64,000 nt of DNA, from the NCBI RefSeq assembly GCF_046097095.1, contig NZ_CP175698.1:2790001-2854000 (forward strand). The letters run 5' to 3'. The position numbers and the translations under genes are program-made. This DNA comes from Natrinema sp046097095. GTDB lineage: Archaea > Halobacteriota > Halobacteria > Halobacteriales > Natrialbaceae. The notes beneath the pieces are model-generated. The model did no database searches. It was not told the origin of the DNA and worked only from the letters and a program-made list of their open reading frames with translations. Positions 26,644 through 36,064 of the stretch are shown piece after piece (position 1 is the first letter of the stretch; each line of letters starts with the position of its first letter).

Positions 26644-27498
26644 ATGGTCGACCACGAGACCTGGAGCGACGAGCAGTCGACGACGACGGTCTCGGTCGAC
26701 GGCCACAACCTCGAGGTCGCTTACCACGAGGACGGCCCCGACGGGAGCGACGAGCCGCCGGTCGTCTTCGTTCACGGCATTCCGACCTGGTCGTTCCTCT
26801 GGCGCGATATCGTCTCCGAGGTCGCCGAGGACCGCCGGACTATCGCGCCCGATCTGCTCGGCTACGGCAACTCCGCGATGAGCGACGACTTCGACCGCTC
26901 GATTCGCGCCCAAGAGGAGCTACTTGAGGCCCTCCTCGCGGACCTCGGCGTCGACCGGATCGCGCTGGTCGCCCACGATATCGGCGGCGGCGTCGCACTG
27001 CGATTCGCCGCGCACAACCCCGAAATGGTCGATCAGCTCGTCCTCTCGAACGCCGTCTGTTACGATTCCTGGCCGGTCGAGTTCGTCTCGAACCTCGGAT
27101 TGCCCTCGACCGCCGATTTAGAGCGCGAGGAACTCGAGCGTCGGCTCGACGGGGCGTTCGTCGAGGGGGCCTACGGCGAGGCCGACCCCGAGTTCGTCGA
27201 CGGGATGAAAGCGCCGTGGCTGACCGACGAGGGTCACGTCTCGCTGGTTCGCAACGCCGTCGCGACGAACACGAACCACACGACCGAGATCGAGTACGAC
27301 GCGATTACCGCGGAGACGCTGCTGCTGTGGGGCGAAGACGACGTGATGCAGCCCTACGCCTACGCCGAGCGACTGGCCGACGACCTCGCGGATGCCGAAC
27401 TCGCCCCGCTGTCGGAGGCATACCACTGGGTCCCAGAAGACCGGTCGACCGCCTACGCTGAGCGTCTCTGCGAGTTCCTGACGGGAACGGAAGTATAA
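26644..27498 (+). CDS. Alpha/beta hydrolase of the haloalkane dehalogenase/epoxide hydrolase type
   Basis: 284 residues. The oxyanion motif HGIPTWSFLWR is near 44-54. The nucleophile elbow reads AHDIGGG, with Asp112 in place of the Ser of esterases; the catalytic His is likely in AYHWVPEDR near 264, with an acid in the loop after LLLWGEDD. An Asp nucleophile plus a Trp beside the HG motif is the pattern of haloalkane dehalogenases and related epoxide or fluoroacetate hydrolases. The natural substrate is unknown. It is followed by a regulator on the same strand (30 nt gap) and faces an acyl-CoA gene set, so a role in lipid-derived substrates is possible. Confidence 0.85.
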   Translation: MVDHETWSDEQSTTTVSVDGHNLEVAYHEDGPDGSDEPPVVFVHGIPTWSFLWRDIVSEVAEDRRTIAPDLLGYGNSAMSDDFDRSIRAQEELLEALLADLGVDRIALVAHDIGGGVALRFAAHNPEMVDQLVLSNAVCYDSWPVEFVSNLGLPSTADLEREELERRLDGAFVEGAYGEADPEFVDGMKAPWLTDEGHVSLVRNAVATNTNHTTEIEYDAITAETLLLWGEDDVMQPYAYAERLADDLADAELAPLSEAYHWVPEDRSTAYAERLCEFLTGTEV

Positions 27499-27528
27499 CA
27501 TTATGTCAGCCACGACAGTCGTATAATC

Positions 27529-28053
27529 ATGAGCGGGGAGCCACCGAACTGGGAGTTCAAGGACCGCGACATCGCGATTCTCTGTGAACTCTCGAACGAT
27601 CCGCAGTTGTCGTCGCGGGAACTGACGCAAGTACTCGAGGCCGAGTACGATATTGACGTCTCCCACGTCACCGTCAGCGAGTCGATTCGACGGATGCGCG
27701 ACGAGGGGGTCTTCCGCGAGGCGATCATCCCCAACGAGGAGTATTACATCTTCGCGCTGTTCGAGTTCAAATTCAATGCTGAGAACTTTGCGGACGACTG
27801 GCGCGACGCGATGGAGTACATTAGGGGAGACAAGCACACTCTCTTTTTCTTCCTCTCGGACGGGGAGTATCAGTGGAAGACGGTGATGATGTTTCGCGAC
27901 CGACAGGAGGTCTCGCAGTGGATCCACGACTGCTATACGGACTACGGCAGCGTCATCGCGAATATTCGCAACTCGGCGATCCACAACGTCCTCAAGTTCC
28001 AGACCGATCCGCGGATCTACGAGGATCTCGGAAAGGACCGCAACGAGCGGTAA
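27529..28053 (+). CDS. Winged-helix transcriptional regulator
   Basis: 174 residues. The first 60 form a winged helix: KDRDIAILCELSNDPQLSS, then a recognition helix around HVTVSESIRRMRDEG and a short wing FREAIIP, much as in Lrp/AsnC proteins. The C-terminal 110 residues are a small alpha/beta sensor domain without the usual RAM signature. Convergent with the acyl-CoA operon and 30 nt downstream of the hydrolase, it is a reasonable candidate regulator of this fatty-acid cluster. Ligand unknown. Confidence 0.8.
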   Translation: MSGEPPNWEFKDRDIAILCELSNDPQLSSRELTQVLEAEYDIDVSHVTVSESIRRMRDEGVFREAIIPNEEYYIFALFEFKFNAENFADDWRDAMEYIRGDKHTLFFFLSDGEYQWKTVMMFRDRQEVSQWIHDCYTDYGSVIANIRNSAIHNVLKFQTDPRIYEDLGKDRNER

Positions 28054-28065
28054 CGTCGCTTGTTT

Positions 28066-28521
28066 TTACCCGTCGCCGACCCCATCGCGGAACAGCCGGT
28101 AGGTCGTCCGCCCGACGGCGGCCTCGCCGCCCGCACCCTTGACGGTCACGTCGGTGACGCCGGTCGACCCGCCGACACGGAGCACTTCGGCTTCGGCCCG
28201 CAGGTCGCCCGTCGCCGGCCGCAGGTACGAGACGTTGAGGTCGGTCGTCGTCAGGAACGCCGTCGATGGATCCTCGAACGTGCTCCGCAGCGCGAACGCG
28301 CTTGCGGTGTCGATCAGCGTCGCGACGATGCCGCCGTGGACCGGATTCGGCCCCTCGTTGTCGATGGGATTCTCGAAGTCCTCGTTTCGCTCGATAACGA
28401 GGACCGCGCGTCCGTCCTCGAGGTGGTCGACCTCGATGTCGAGCCACGACAGGTAGCCGTGGCGCTTTACGAACGACTCCCACTCGGGCCACGCGGACGG
28501 GTCGTCCGGTCCGTCGGTCAT
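28066..28521 (-). CDS. PaaI-type hotdog thioesterase
   Basis: 151 residues, single hotdog domain. The active-site helix motif NPVHGGIVATLIDTASAFAL, with the HGG and the acidic residue of D-T-A, is typical of PaaI/YdiI thioesterases that hydrolyse acyl-CoA thioesters. The ATG at 28519-28521 follows the stop of the 3-hydroxyacyl-CoA dehydrogenase gene by one base, so they are translationally coupled and the enzyme probably releases CoA from intermediates of the same pathway. Confidence 0.88.
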   Translation of the reverse strand: MTDGPDDPSAWPEWESFVKRHGYLSWLDIEVDHLEDGRAVLVIERNEDFENPIDNEGPNPVHGGIVATLIDTASAFALRSTFEDPSTAFLTTTDLNVSYLRPATGDLRAEAEVLRVGGSTGVTDVTVKGAGGEAAVGRTTYRLFRDGVGDG

Positions 28522-28522
28522 C

Positions 28523-30475
28523 TCACTTGCCCTCGAACTCGGGCTCGCGGTCCTCCGCGAACGCCGCGGTCCCCTCGAGGACGTCGTCGGTGCTCGTCAG
28601 GAGGCCAAAGCCCTGACTCTCCATGGCGATCGCGGCCTCGATGCTGGCGTCCTCGCCCTCGTTCATGACCTTCTTGGCGATCTTGAGCGCGATCGGCGGG
28701 CCGCCGGCGAGGTCGGAGACGAACGCTGCGACGGTGTCGTCGAACTCGTCGCGCTCGACCGAGCGGTTGATCAGCCCCCACTCCTCGGCGCGGTCGGCGT
28801 CGATATGGTTGCCCCGGAAGACGAGTTCCTTCGCGCGGGTCTCCCCGAGGATGCGGGTGAGTCGCTGGGTGCCGCCGCCGCCGGGGATCAGGCCGAGGTT
28901 GATTTCGGGCGCGCCAAAGGACGAGCGCTCGGTCGCGACCCGCAGGTCACAGGCCAGTGCGAGCTCTAAGCCGCCGCCGAGACAGAAGCCGTCGATCTTC
29001 GCGAGAACGGGACGCTCGAAGTCGTTGACCGTCTCGAAGGCGGGCGTCACGTCCATCAGGTCGGTCGGATCGGCGTCGCTGAAGCCGGAGACGTCCGCGC
29101 CGGCACAGAACGCCTGATCGCCCGCGCCCTCGATCGTCGCACACCGGACCTCGTCGGTGTCGACCGAGGAGAACAGCTCGTCGATCTCAGCGAGCAGGTC
29201 CTCCGAGAGCGCGTTCATCCGCGAGGGGCGGTCGAGTTCGACGGACAGGACGCCGTCCTCGAGTTCGTAGTTCAGGTCGTGGAAGGGACCGAGTTCGTCG
29301 TCGCCGTAGTCGTAGAAGCCCGCGCCGGCCTCCTCGCCGGTCTTGCCTTCCTCGACGAGTTCCTCGAGGTAGGGATGGGGCTCGAAGCGGTCGGAGCCGG
29401 TCTCCTCGTAGAGGGTCTCGAGTTTCTCGAGGACCGTCTCGAGGCCGATCTTGTCGGCGCGGCGGCAGATTCCCTCGGGGAAGCCCAGCCCGAGTTGGAC
29501 GCCGGTGTCGACTTCCTCGGGTTTGGCGACGTCCTCGCCGACGAGGAAGGCCGCGCGGTTGATCATGCGGGCCTCGACGCGGAGCCAATCGAAGTCGCCC
29601 GCGTCCTCGGGTTCGTAGTCGGCACCGTCACCGTCCTCATAGTCGTAAAAGCCCTTACCGGTCTTCTGGCCGAGCTCCTCGGCCTCGACCTTCTCCTCGG
29701 TGATCGGCGGGATCGGTTGGCCGCCCTCCTTGCGGACGTGGTACCCCACGTCGATCCCGGTCAGGTCGCCGAGTTCGAACGGCCCCATCGGGTAGCCGCG
29801 CTCGTGGGCCATCGTGGCGTCGGCCTCGCGGATCGTCGCCTCGCCCTCCGAGACCATGAACGCGGGTTCACCGCCGAACGGTCCGACGATCGTGTTGACG
29901 ACGAAGCCGCGGACGTCTTTGCGGACGTAGATCGGCGTCTTGGCGATCGACTCGACCCACTCGTAGCCGGCCTCGGCGGCCTCGTCGCTGGTGTCCTCCC
30001 CGTAGATGACCTCGACCAAGTCCATCTTCACCGGCGGGTTGAAGAAGTGCAGACCGAGGACGCGCTCGGACGTGTCGACGACCTCCGCGATATCCGAGAT
30101 CGGCAGGCTCGAGGTGTTGGTCGCCAGTAGCGTGTCTTCGTCCGTGTACTCCTCGAGATCGGTGAAAATGTCGTGTTTCACCTCGAGGTCTTCGGGCGCG
30201 GCTTCGATCACGAGGTCGGCGTCGGCGACGGCCGCTTCGAGGTCCGTCGTCGTCTCGACCCGTGAGAGGACCTCGTCGGCCGACTCGTCGATCAGCTCCT
30301 TTTCCTCGAGCTTCTGCAGACTCCACTCGATCGACTCGTAGCCGTCTTCGACGAACTCGTCTTTGATGTCCCGCATCGTGACGTCGTAGCCGGCCATGGC
30401 CGTTACTTCGGTGATCCCGTGTCCCATGTTCCCCGCGCCGAGAACCGCAACGCGGTCAATGCTTTCGAGTGACAT
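28523..30475 (-). CDS. 3-Hydroxyacyl-CoA dehydrogenase/enoyl-CoA hydratase fusion
   Basis: 650 residues covering two consecutive beta-oxidation steps. The N-terminal Rossmann fold has the NAD motif GAGNMGHGI (about 12-20), and GLHFFNPP marks the dehydrogenase substrate site. Its helical domain extends to about 375. Residues about 395-650 are a crotonase domain with the oxyanion strand GAGDQAFCAGADVSGF and GGGLELALACDLRVA. The order dehydrogenase-hydratase is the reverse of bacterial FadB and typical of archaeal fusions. It forms a tight minus-strand operon with the thioesterase; promoter region 30476-30600. Confidence 0.95.
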   Translation of the reverse strand: MSLESIDRVAVLGAGNMGHGITEVTAMAGYDVTMRDIKDEFVEDGYESIEWSLQKLEEKELIDESADEVLSRVETTTDLEAAVADADLVIEAAPEDLEVKHDIFTDLEEYTDEDTLLATNTSSLPISDIAEVVDTSERVLGLHFFNPPVKMDLVEVIYGEDTSDEAAEAGYEWVESIAKTPIYVRKDVRGFVVNTIVGPFGGEPAFMVSEGEATIREADATMAHERGYPMGPFELGDLTGIDVGYHVRKEGGQPIPPITEEKVEAEELGQKTGKGFYDYEDGDGADYEPEDAGDFDWLRVEARMINRAAFLVGEDVAKPEEVDTGVQLGLGFPEGICRRADKIGLETVLEKLETLYEETGSDRFEPHPYLEELVEEGKTGEEAGAGFYDYGDDELGPFHDLNYELEDGVLSVELDRPSRMNALSEDLLAEIDELFSSVDTDEVRCATIEGAGDQAFCAGADVSGFSDADPTDLMDVTPAFETVNDFERPVLAKIDGFCLGGGLELALACDLRVATERSSFGAPEINLGLIPGGGGTQRLTRILGETRAKELVFRGNHIDADRAEEWGLINRSVERDEFDDTVAAFVSDLAGGPPIALKIAKKVMNEGEDASIEAAIAMESQGFGLLTSTDDVLEGTAAFAEDREPEFEGK

Positions 30476-30689
30476 GGGCGTGTCGTCGGTCGGAATCGTC
30501 TTAATACCACCGACACGGCCTTACCATTGTTAAGAGTTCAATTGGACGCCTCACAAACCGTATCTGATTCGCGGCCAGTGAAAACTATTGTTCAGTTTTC
30601 GGGCGTTGTTCGACTCCGGTTTGCGGTGACCGTCGGACCGGTATCCTGAACCACCTTCGGATCTCGTCCGCTGCGATGGATTCGGCCCG

Positions 30690-31751
30690 CTACAGCGGCT
30701 CGTCACCCTCGAGAATCCGTTTGGCCCGCGCGGCCAGCGCCGGTACGCGCTCGCGCATCTTCGGGTACATCGGATCGTCGCTGTTGCCCTCGAGGTAACG
30801 TCGGAAGAACATCTCACCGAGGCCGGCCAGTTTGTAGACGGCGAGTGCGCGATAGAACCGCTCGTGTTCGAACTCGTCGCCGGTCTGGTCCTCCCAGCGA
30901 TCGACCAGTTCGCGCCGTGTCGGATACCCCTTGCGCTCCATGAATCGGGTGACCAGTTCCGGGATCTCCGGCTCGGGGTCTTTCGCGTCGCGCCAGTAGG
31001 ACAGCATCCAACCCAGATCCGCGCGCGGGTCGCCAAGCGTCGCCATCTCCCAGTCGAAGACGCCGACGAGCTCCGGCGGCGTTCCCGGGGCGAACATGAC
31101 GTTGTCGAGCTTGTAATCGCCGTGGACGAGCGTGTGGGGATGGTCCTCGGGGACGTTGTCCCGGAGCCAGTCGCCGACCTCGTGGAGGTCGGGCACTTCC
31201 CGTTCGTCTTCGGTCACCTCGAACGCCCACGAAAGCTGTTTCCCCCAGCGATCGACCTGCCGCTGGGTGTACCCCGCTGGACGACCGAACTCGCCGAGCC
31301 CGATCGCCTCGTAGTCGAGGTCGTGGATCTTCGCCAGATTGTCGACGAGTTCCTCGCCGATCCGCCGTCGGTGGTCCGGCTCGGCGAACCGCTCGGGCTC
31401 GTCTTCGCGGAGCACGTCCCCCTCGAGTTGCTCCATCACGTAGAAGTCGCTCCCGATGACGTCGTGGTCGTCGCAGGCGAGCACCGGCGTCGCGACGGGA
31501 ACGTCGGTGTCGGCCACCGCGTTCGTCACGCGGTATTCCCGGAGGACGTCGTGGGCCGTGTCGGCGGTCTCGCCCGGTGGCGGCCGGCGGATGACGAGTT
31601 CTCGGTCGCCCCACGTGACGAACAGCGTCTCGTTCGAATGGCCCTCCTGGTGGCGCTCGATGTCGTAGGCGTCGACCGCCCCGAGACGGTCCTCGAGGTA
31701 CGCCGCCAGCGCGTCCTCGTCGACGAGACGCTCGTAGTAGTTCTCGCTCAT
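30690..31751 (-). CDS. Phosphotransferase (APH family, ACAD10/11-like kinase domain)
   Basis: 353 residues. Aminoglycoside-phosphotransferase fold: HSNETLFV nucleotide-lobe motif, HGDYKLDNVM (catalytic Asp and Asn of the Brenner motif, near 205) and FDWEMATLGDP (metal-binding Asp). In other organisms this subgroup is fused or linked to acyl-CoA dehydrogenases and phosphorylates 4-hydroxyacyl-CoA before further oxidation, so with the adjacent beta-oxidation fusion an acyl-CoA kinase role is more likely than drug resistance. Confidence 0.85.
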   Translation of the reverse strand: MSENYYERLVDEDALAAYLEDRLGAVDAYDIERHQEGHSNETLFVTWGDRELVIRRPPPGETADTAHDVLREYRVTNAVADTDVPVATPVLACDDHDVIGSDFYVMEQLEGDVLREDEPERFAEPDHRRRIGEELVDNLAKIHDLDYEAIGLGEFGRPAGYTQRQVDRWGKQLSWAFEVTEDEREVPDLHEVGDWLRDNVPEDHPHTLVHGDYKLDNVMFAPGTPPELVGVFDWEMATLGDPRADLGWMLSYWRDAKDPEPEIPELVTRFMERKGYPTRRELVDRWEDQTGDEFEHERFYRALAVYKLAGLGEMFFRRYLEGNSDDPMYPKMRERVPALAARAKRILEGDEPL

Positions 31752-31939
31752 AGCAGCGGTTCGCTTGTCCCGGCGCGGGCGGCCGATACGATGTCGTCCG
31801 ACGAGATTCGGTGCATGTCTGTCATTGTCGTGTGCCAGTATCTCTCCCCCTTAACGAAAATAGTTACGCTGCGACTGATCTTTTACAATGTTTGTGGGTT
31901 GTAAGTTACCGTGAGGCACGGCTGTAGCCGACGCGCCGA

Positions 31940-32680
31940 TCACTCACCCGACCGTCCGAACTGGTCGTCTCGAGTCGTGTCGACGATCTCGAGTACCTCG
32001 TCTGGCGATTCGATCCGATAGGCTACAGCGGGGCCGTCGTCGGCCCCGAAGGCGACGCCGTGCATCCCCACGTCGGCGGCCCCTTTCACGTCGTGATCGT
32101 AACGATCACCGATCATCAGCGACCGCGCAGGGGCGACCTCGGCCTTCTCGATGGCCGTCTCGAAGATGGCCGGGTCGGGCTTGGTGCGGCCGACCTCCTC
32201 GGAGGTGGTGATCGAGTCGAAGTGTTCGCGGACGCCGAAATCCGCGAGCATGCGCCGGCCCTCCGCGTCGTCGACGTCGCTGATGACGCCGACGTGGATG
32301 TCCCGCTCGGCCAGCCGTGCGATCGTCTCAGGCGCGCCCGCGATCGGTTCGATCGACGACTGGACGACCTCGTCGAACCGGGGTTGCCACTCCTCGCGCG
32401 GAATCTCCTCGCCGACGATGGCCTCGACGCCCCGGTGGTAGCCCTCGCGCGCGGAACGGAACTCGGTGCCGTCGCGCTCGCGGAAGTAGTTGCCGACGGT
32501 CGTCCGCCAGGTGTCGATGGCGTCTTCGACCGTCGCGTCGACGCCATGGCGCTTGATGACGTCCGCGATGAAATCGGCGTGGGCGGCCTGGACGGTGTCG
32601 AGTGCGAGGATGACGCCGCCGATATCCCAGAAGACGGCCTCCCACTCGTCCGCGCCGTCGTCGTCCGGTCGCTGACTCAT
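31940..32680 (-). CDS. HAD-family hydrolase
   Basis: 246 residues from ATG 32678-32680 (MSQRPDDDG); an upstream start would add a low-complexity leader without homology. Motif I is FWDIGGVIL (nucleophile Asp in D-x-G form), the alpha-helical cap follows, motif II is VGVISDVDD, and motif III/IV is KPDPAIFETAIEKA ... MIGDRYDHDVKGAADVG with metal Asp residues. It is probably a phosphatase on small phosphorylated metabolites. Substrate unknown. Confidence 0.85.
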   Translation of the reverse strand: MSQRPDDDGADEWEAVFWDIGGVILALDTVQAAHADFIADVIKRHGVDATVEDAIDTWRTTVGNYFRERDGTEFRSAREGYHRGVEAIVGEEIPREEWQPRFDEVVQSSIEPIAGAPETIARLAERDIHVGVISDVDDAEGRRMLADFGVREHFDSITTSEEVGRTKPDPAIFETAIEKAEVAPARSLMIGDRYDHDVKGAADVGMHGVAFGADDGPAVAYRIESPDEVLEIVDTTRDDQFGRSGE

Positions 32681-32952
32681 CGAGTGGCCCTCTCGACCGC
32701 CGATCGGTCGCCCTCGAGCGTCGCGTTGCGATCGTCCGCCGTCCGTCGGCCCGGTCGGTTTCGGTATCTCTCGTCTGTCATGAGTCGGGCATGGTCCGCT
32801 TGCGACGCTACGTCGCGCCGCGTCCATACTGTGCCAGCAGCACCCATTCACTTAACGGTGCGGTATCTATACCCATCTTTATTAACAGTCGCTGCGAATG
32901 GTCGTACGGATCTAACAATGGTAACTGTACTGCGGGCCACAGGTGATCGCAC

Positions 32953-33729
32953 ATGAGCACTGGACAGTTCAGCGTCGACGGCGAAACCGCAATCATCACG
33001 GGTTCCTCGAGCGGCATCGGGAAATCGATCGCGGAACGGTTCGCTGCGGACGGCGTCGATGTCGTCGTCTGTTCGCGCGAACAGGAGAACGTCGACCCCG
33101 TCGCCGAGGCGATCAACGAGAGCGAGCGGCCCGGGAGCGCGCTGGCGATCGAGTGCGACGTGACTGACCGTGAGGCGGTCGAGGCGCTCGTCGAGGCCAC
33201 CGTCGAGGAGTTCGGCGGGCTCGACGTGCTGGTCAACAACGCCGGCGCGTCGTTCATGGCCGATTTCGACGACATCTCGCCGAACGGCTGGAAGACGATC
33301 ATCGACATCAACGTCAACGGCACCTATCACTGCACGCACGCCGCCGCCGAATACCTGAAAGACGGCGGTGGCTCGGTGATCAACCTCGCCAGCGTCGCTG
33401 GCCAGCGCGGCTCGCCGCTGATGAGCCCCTACGGCGCGGCTAAGGCGGCGGTGGTCAACCTGACGACGACGCTTTCCTACGAGTGGGCCGACGATAACGT
33501 CCGCGTTAACTGCATCGCGCCGGGCTTCGTGGCGACGCCGGGCGTCGAGAGCCAGATGGGCGTCTCCGCCGACACCATCGACCGCGAGGAGGTCGCCCGC
33601 CGCATCGGCACCGTCGAAGAGATCGCCGACGTGACGCAGTTCCTCGCCAGCCCTGCCTCGTCGTACGTGGTCGGCGAGACCATCACCGTCCAGGGCGTCC
33701 CCCAGATCAGCGAAGAGCACGACGTTTGA
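32953..33729 (+). CDS. SDR-family oxidoreductase (FabG-like)
   Basis: 258 residues, classical short-chain dehydrogenase. NAD(P) motif TGSSSGIG at 16-23, the NNAGA strand near 95-99, the catalytic Ser in NLASVAG and Tyr-x3-Lys in PYGAAKAAV (about 160-164), ending with the family C-terminus around YVVGETITVQGV. Likely a 3-oxoacyl or alcohol dehydrogenase working with the acyl-CoA genes nearby. Its stop codon TGA shares its last base with an 82-bp repeat element. Confidence 0.92.
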   Translation: MSTGQFSVDGETAIITGSSSGIGKSIAERFAADGVDVVVCSREQENVDPVAEAINESERPGSALAIECDVTDREAVEALVEATVEEFGGLDVLVNNAGASFMADFDDISPNGWKTIIDINVNGTYHCTHAAAEYLKDGGGSVINLASVAGQRGSPLMSPYGAAKAAVVNLTTTLSYEWADDNVRVNCIAPGFVATPGVESQMGVSADTIDREEVARRIGTVEEIADVTQFLASPASSYVVGETITVQGVPQISEEHDV

Positions 33730-33810
33730 TACGGTCTGGTGGAACTGGGTGCCGGCGTCCCTCGGAACCGGATCCCGGTGACGACGGAACTGCCGTCCAG
33801 TGGACCGTAT
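33729..33810. repeat. 82-bp element with 8-bp inverted ends, copy A
   Basis: Starts ATACGGTC (33729-33736) and ends GACCGTAT (33803-33810), a perfect 8-bp inverted repeat. It is closely similar to the 82-bp copy at 43356-43437, sharing for example ACTGGGTGCCGGCGTCCCT and the last 14 bases. The first base is the A of the SDR stop codon. No open frame inside. Non-autonomous mobile repeat or a terminator-like element. Confidence 0.8.
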
Positions 33811-33958
33811 GCGGCGTTTCGATCTCGTTCCTCGAGTCTGTCTTCACCACATTCAGCACTGTCTTCACCACCGTTATCAACGTCTTCGCGGGGCGCGTGA
33901 ACGAAAGTTCTCCCGCCGCCGGTTCCCATACAGCCAAAAGGCCGTGTTTCGTCTGTGA

Positions 33959-34966
33959 ATGACGATGACTGACAGAGATGTCCACCTCCCCGTCGCCGCA
34001 CAGCCGACGATCGACTCGATCGCTGACTACGCGCGGACGGCCGAAGATGCCGGCTACGACTGCGCGTGGCTCCCCGAGACGTGGGGCCGCGACGGCGTCA
34101 CCGTGCTCTCGGCGATGGCCGAACGGACCGAGACGATCGACATCGGCTCGAGCATCCTCAACACCTACTCGCGCTCGCCGGCGCTGCTGGGGCAGACGGC
34201 GGCGACGTTGCAGGAACTCTCCGACGGTCGGTTCCGGCTCGGGCTCGGCCCGAGTGGCCCCGTCGTGATCGAGAACTGGCACGGCGCAGCGTTCGGGAAC
34301 CCGCTCAAGCGAACCCGCGAGACCGTCGAGATCGTCCGACAGGTGCTTTCGGGCGAGACGGTCGACTACGACGGCGACGACTTCGAACTCTCGGGCTTTC
34401 GCCTGCGCTGTGACCCGCCGGAGACGCCGCCGCCGATCGAAGTCACCGGGATGGGTCCCAAGGCCGTCGAACTCGCCGGTCGATTCTCTGACGGCTGGCA
34501 CGGGATCATGCTCACCCCCGAGGGGATGGCAGACCGGATCGAGGATATCGAGCGCGGGGCCGACCTCGGCGACCGCGACCCCGACGACGTGCAGGTCACC
34601 GCCGGCGTCACCTGCTGTGCGCTCGACGACCCCGACGAAGCCCGCGCGCTAACCCGCCAGCACGTCGCCTTCTATATCGGCGGCATGGGAACGTTCTACC
34701 GCGACGCCCTCGAGCGCCAGGGGTACGACGAGGCCCCCGAAATCCACGACGCCTGGCAGGACGGCGACCGCGAGCGCGCCCTCGAACTCGTCGACGAGAA
34801 CATCCTCGACGACCTCTGTGCGGCCGGCGATCCAGAAACCGCCCGCGAGCAACTCGAGCGCTACGAGGCGGTCGACGGCATCGACGCCATCGCCGTCAGC
34901 TTTCCGCGCGGCGCGGACGAAGAGCAGATCCGGCAGACGATGGACGCGGTCGCGCCCCAGAACTGA
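33959..34966 (+). CDS. Luciferase-like F420-dependent oxidoreductase
   Basis: 335 residues, bacterial luciferase-like TIM barrel. Recognised by YARTAEDAGYDCAWLPETWG at the N-terminus, GSSILNTYSRSP, the F420-site LQELSDGRFRLGLGPSG, and VTGMGPKAVELAGRFSDGWHG. It resembles methylenetetrahydromethanopterin reductase and other LLM-class enzymes that use F420H2. Substrate not assignable. A MTMT start offers two ATGs, 33959 and 33965. Confidence 0.88.
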   Translation: MTMTDRDVHLPVAAQPTIDSIADYARTAEDAGYDCAWLPETWGRDGVTVLSAMAERTETIDIGSSILNTYSRSPALLGQTAATLQELSDGRFRLGLGPSGPVVIENWHGAAFGNPLKRTRETVEIVRQVLSGETVDYDGDDFELSGFRLRCDPPETPPPIEVTGMGPKAVELAGRFSDGWHGIMLTPEGMADRIEDIERGADLGDRDPDDVQVTAGVTCCALDDPDEARALTRQHVAFYIGGMGTFYRDALERQGYDEAPEIHDAWQDGDRERALELVDENILDDLCAAGDPETAREQLERYEAVDGIDAIAVSFPRGADEEQIRQTMDAVAPQN

Positions 34967-35052
34967 GCCGATTCGAACGTCGATCGCTGTTCGGCGGCCG
35001 TCGAGAGCGAGCGCCGTCCATAGAGCGGCGGTACAGCGGTGGTTCGATCCGT

Positions 35053-35868
35053 CTACCGCGGCGTCTCCGAACTCGAGTTCGCACGACGGAAGGCGTCGAT
35101 TTCTGCCGAGATTAGGCCCGGCGCTTCGGAGGGGCCACTGTGGCTCACCCCATCGAATTCGACGAGACGGCTATGCGGGATCGCTTCGTGGACGGCGCGG
35201 GCACTCTCGCGGAGAAAACCGGGCCCGTCGGTGCCGGTCAAGACGAGTACCGGAGCAGCAACGTCGAGACTGTTCGGAAGCCGATACCGTTCGACAGCAC
35301 GGTTCATGCGAACGACCTCTTCGGCGAGGTCCACACACTCCGGCCAGACCGGCCACTCTGCCAGCCAGGCGTCGAGATCATCGATGCCTTCTGGGTGGAG
35401 CACCTGCTCGATATACCGCTTTACAGCCTCGCGTCGTTCGCCCGCCTCGATGAGCGTCTGCATTCGATCTGCGAGGTCGGCTTCCGCTCGGTAGTCATCG
35501 GGGAGGATCGCCGGCTCATATGCGACGACCGCTCTCACCGATAGTTCTGTCGCGGCCTCGATCGCGGTAAGTGCACCGTAGGAATGACCGAACAGAATTG
35601 GATCGCCATCGACACTGTCGGCGAGTGCGCGCACATAGTCGACCTCGTGATTCAACACGTCGTCGGCGCTGGTTTCGGTCGGATCGTCGAGACACGTTCC
35701 GAACCCCGGTCGTTGCGGGATGATCGCGGTATACCCGTCTAACTGCGGAACGACCGGGTCCCAGTATTCTTTCGGTGCCATTCCTCCGTGAAGGAGAATC
35801 AGCGGCGGGCCGTCACCGTGGCGTTCGTACGTCCCCTCGATGCCGGCTTCGGACTGTATCGTCTGCAT
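35053..35868 (-). CDS. Alpha/beta hydrolase (Ser nucleophile)
   Basis: 271 residues. LLHGGMAP supplies the oxyanion region near 26-32, the nucleophile elbow is FGHSYGAL (Ser96), the acid lies after VLVLTGTDGP, and His is in GVSHSGPSE near 245. Esterase, lipase or lactonase-like activity in the cytosol; substrate unknown. Divergent from the Bat-type regulator, which may control it. Confidence 0.85.
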   Translation of the reverse strand: MQTIQSEAGIEGTYERHGDGPPLILLHGGMAPKEYWDPVVPQLDGYTAIIPQRPGFGTCLDDPTETSADDVLNHEVDYVRALADSVDGDPILFGHSYGALTAIEAATELSVRAVVAYEPAILPDDYRAEADLADRMQTLIEAGERREAVKRYIEQVLHPEGIDDLDAWLAEWPVWPECVDLAEEVVRMNRAVERYRLPNSLDVAAPVLVLTGTDGPGFLRESARAVHEAIPHSRLVEFDGVSHSGPSEAPGLISAEIDAFRRANSSSETPR

Positions 35869-35920
35869 GCATCCCCACGTCGGACGCGGACCGAGCTAAG
35901 GGGTTCTCTCAGTGATGAGG

Positions 35921-35932
35921 GCATTTAAATGC
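35921..35932. promoter_or_regulatory. Palindromic promoter element
   Basis: Perfect 12-bp palindrome GCATTTAAATGC 53 nt before the start of the minus-strand hydrolase and about 130 nt before the regulator. It could be a TATA/operator site in the divergent promoter. Confidence 0.4.
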
Positions 35933-36064
35933 GGGCAGCGCTCGAATCGAGCGAGATCGGCCCGGGTTGCTACTCTGAGAGTCGGGTGGGCTATTGTGCA
36001 GTCCGACGTGCGGTTCACCGACTCGTTTCGACATCCCCATTATCACCTGTCGAAACGGTGTCGT

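Noticed and set aside
30579..30600. Inverted repeat GAAAAC ... GTTTTC downstream of the phosphotransferase gene
   Set aside because: Short arms and no T tract in the right place; too common by chance to call a terminator.
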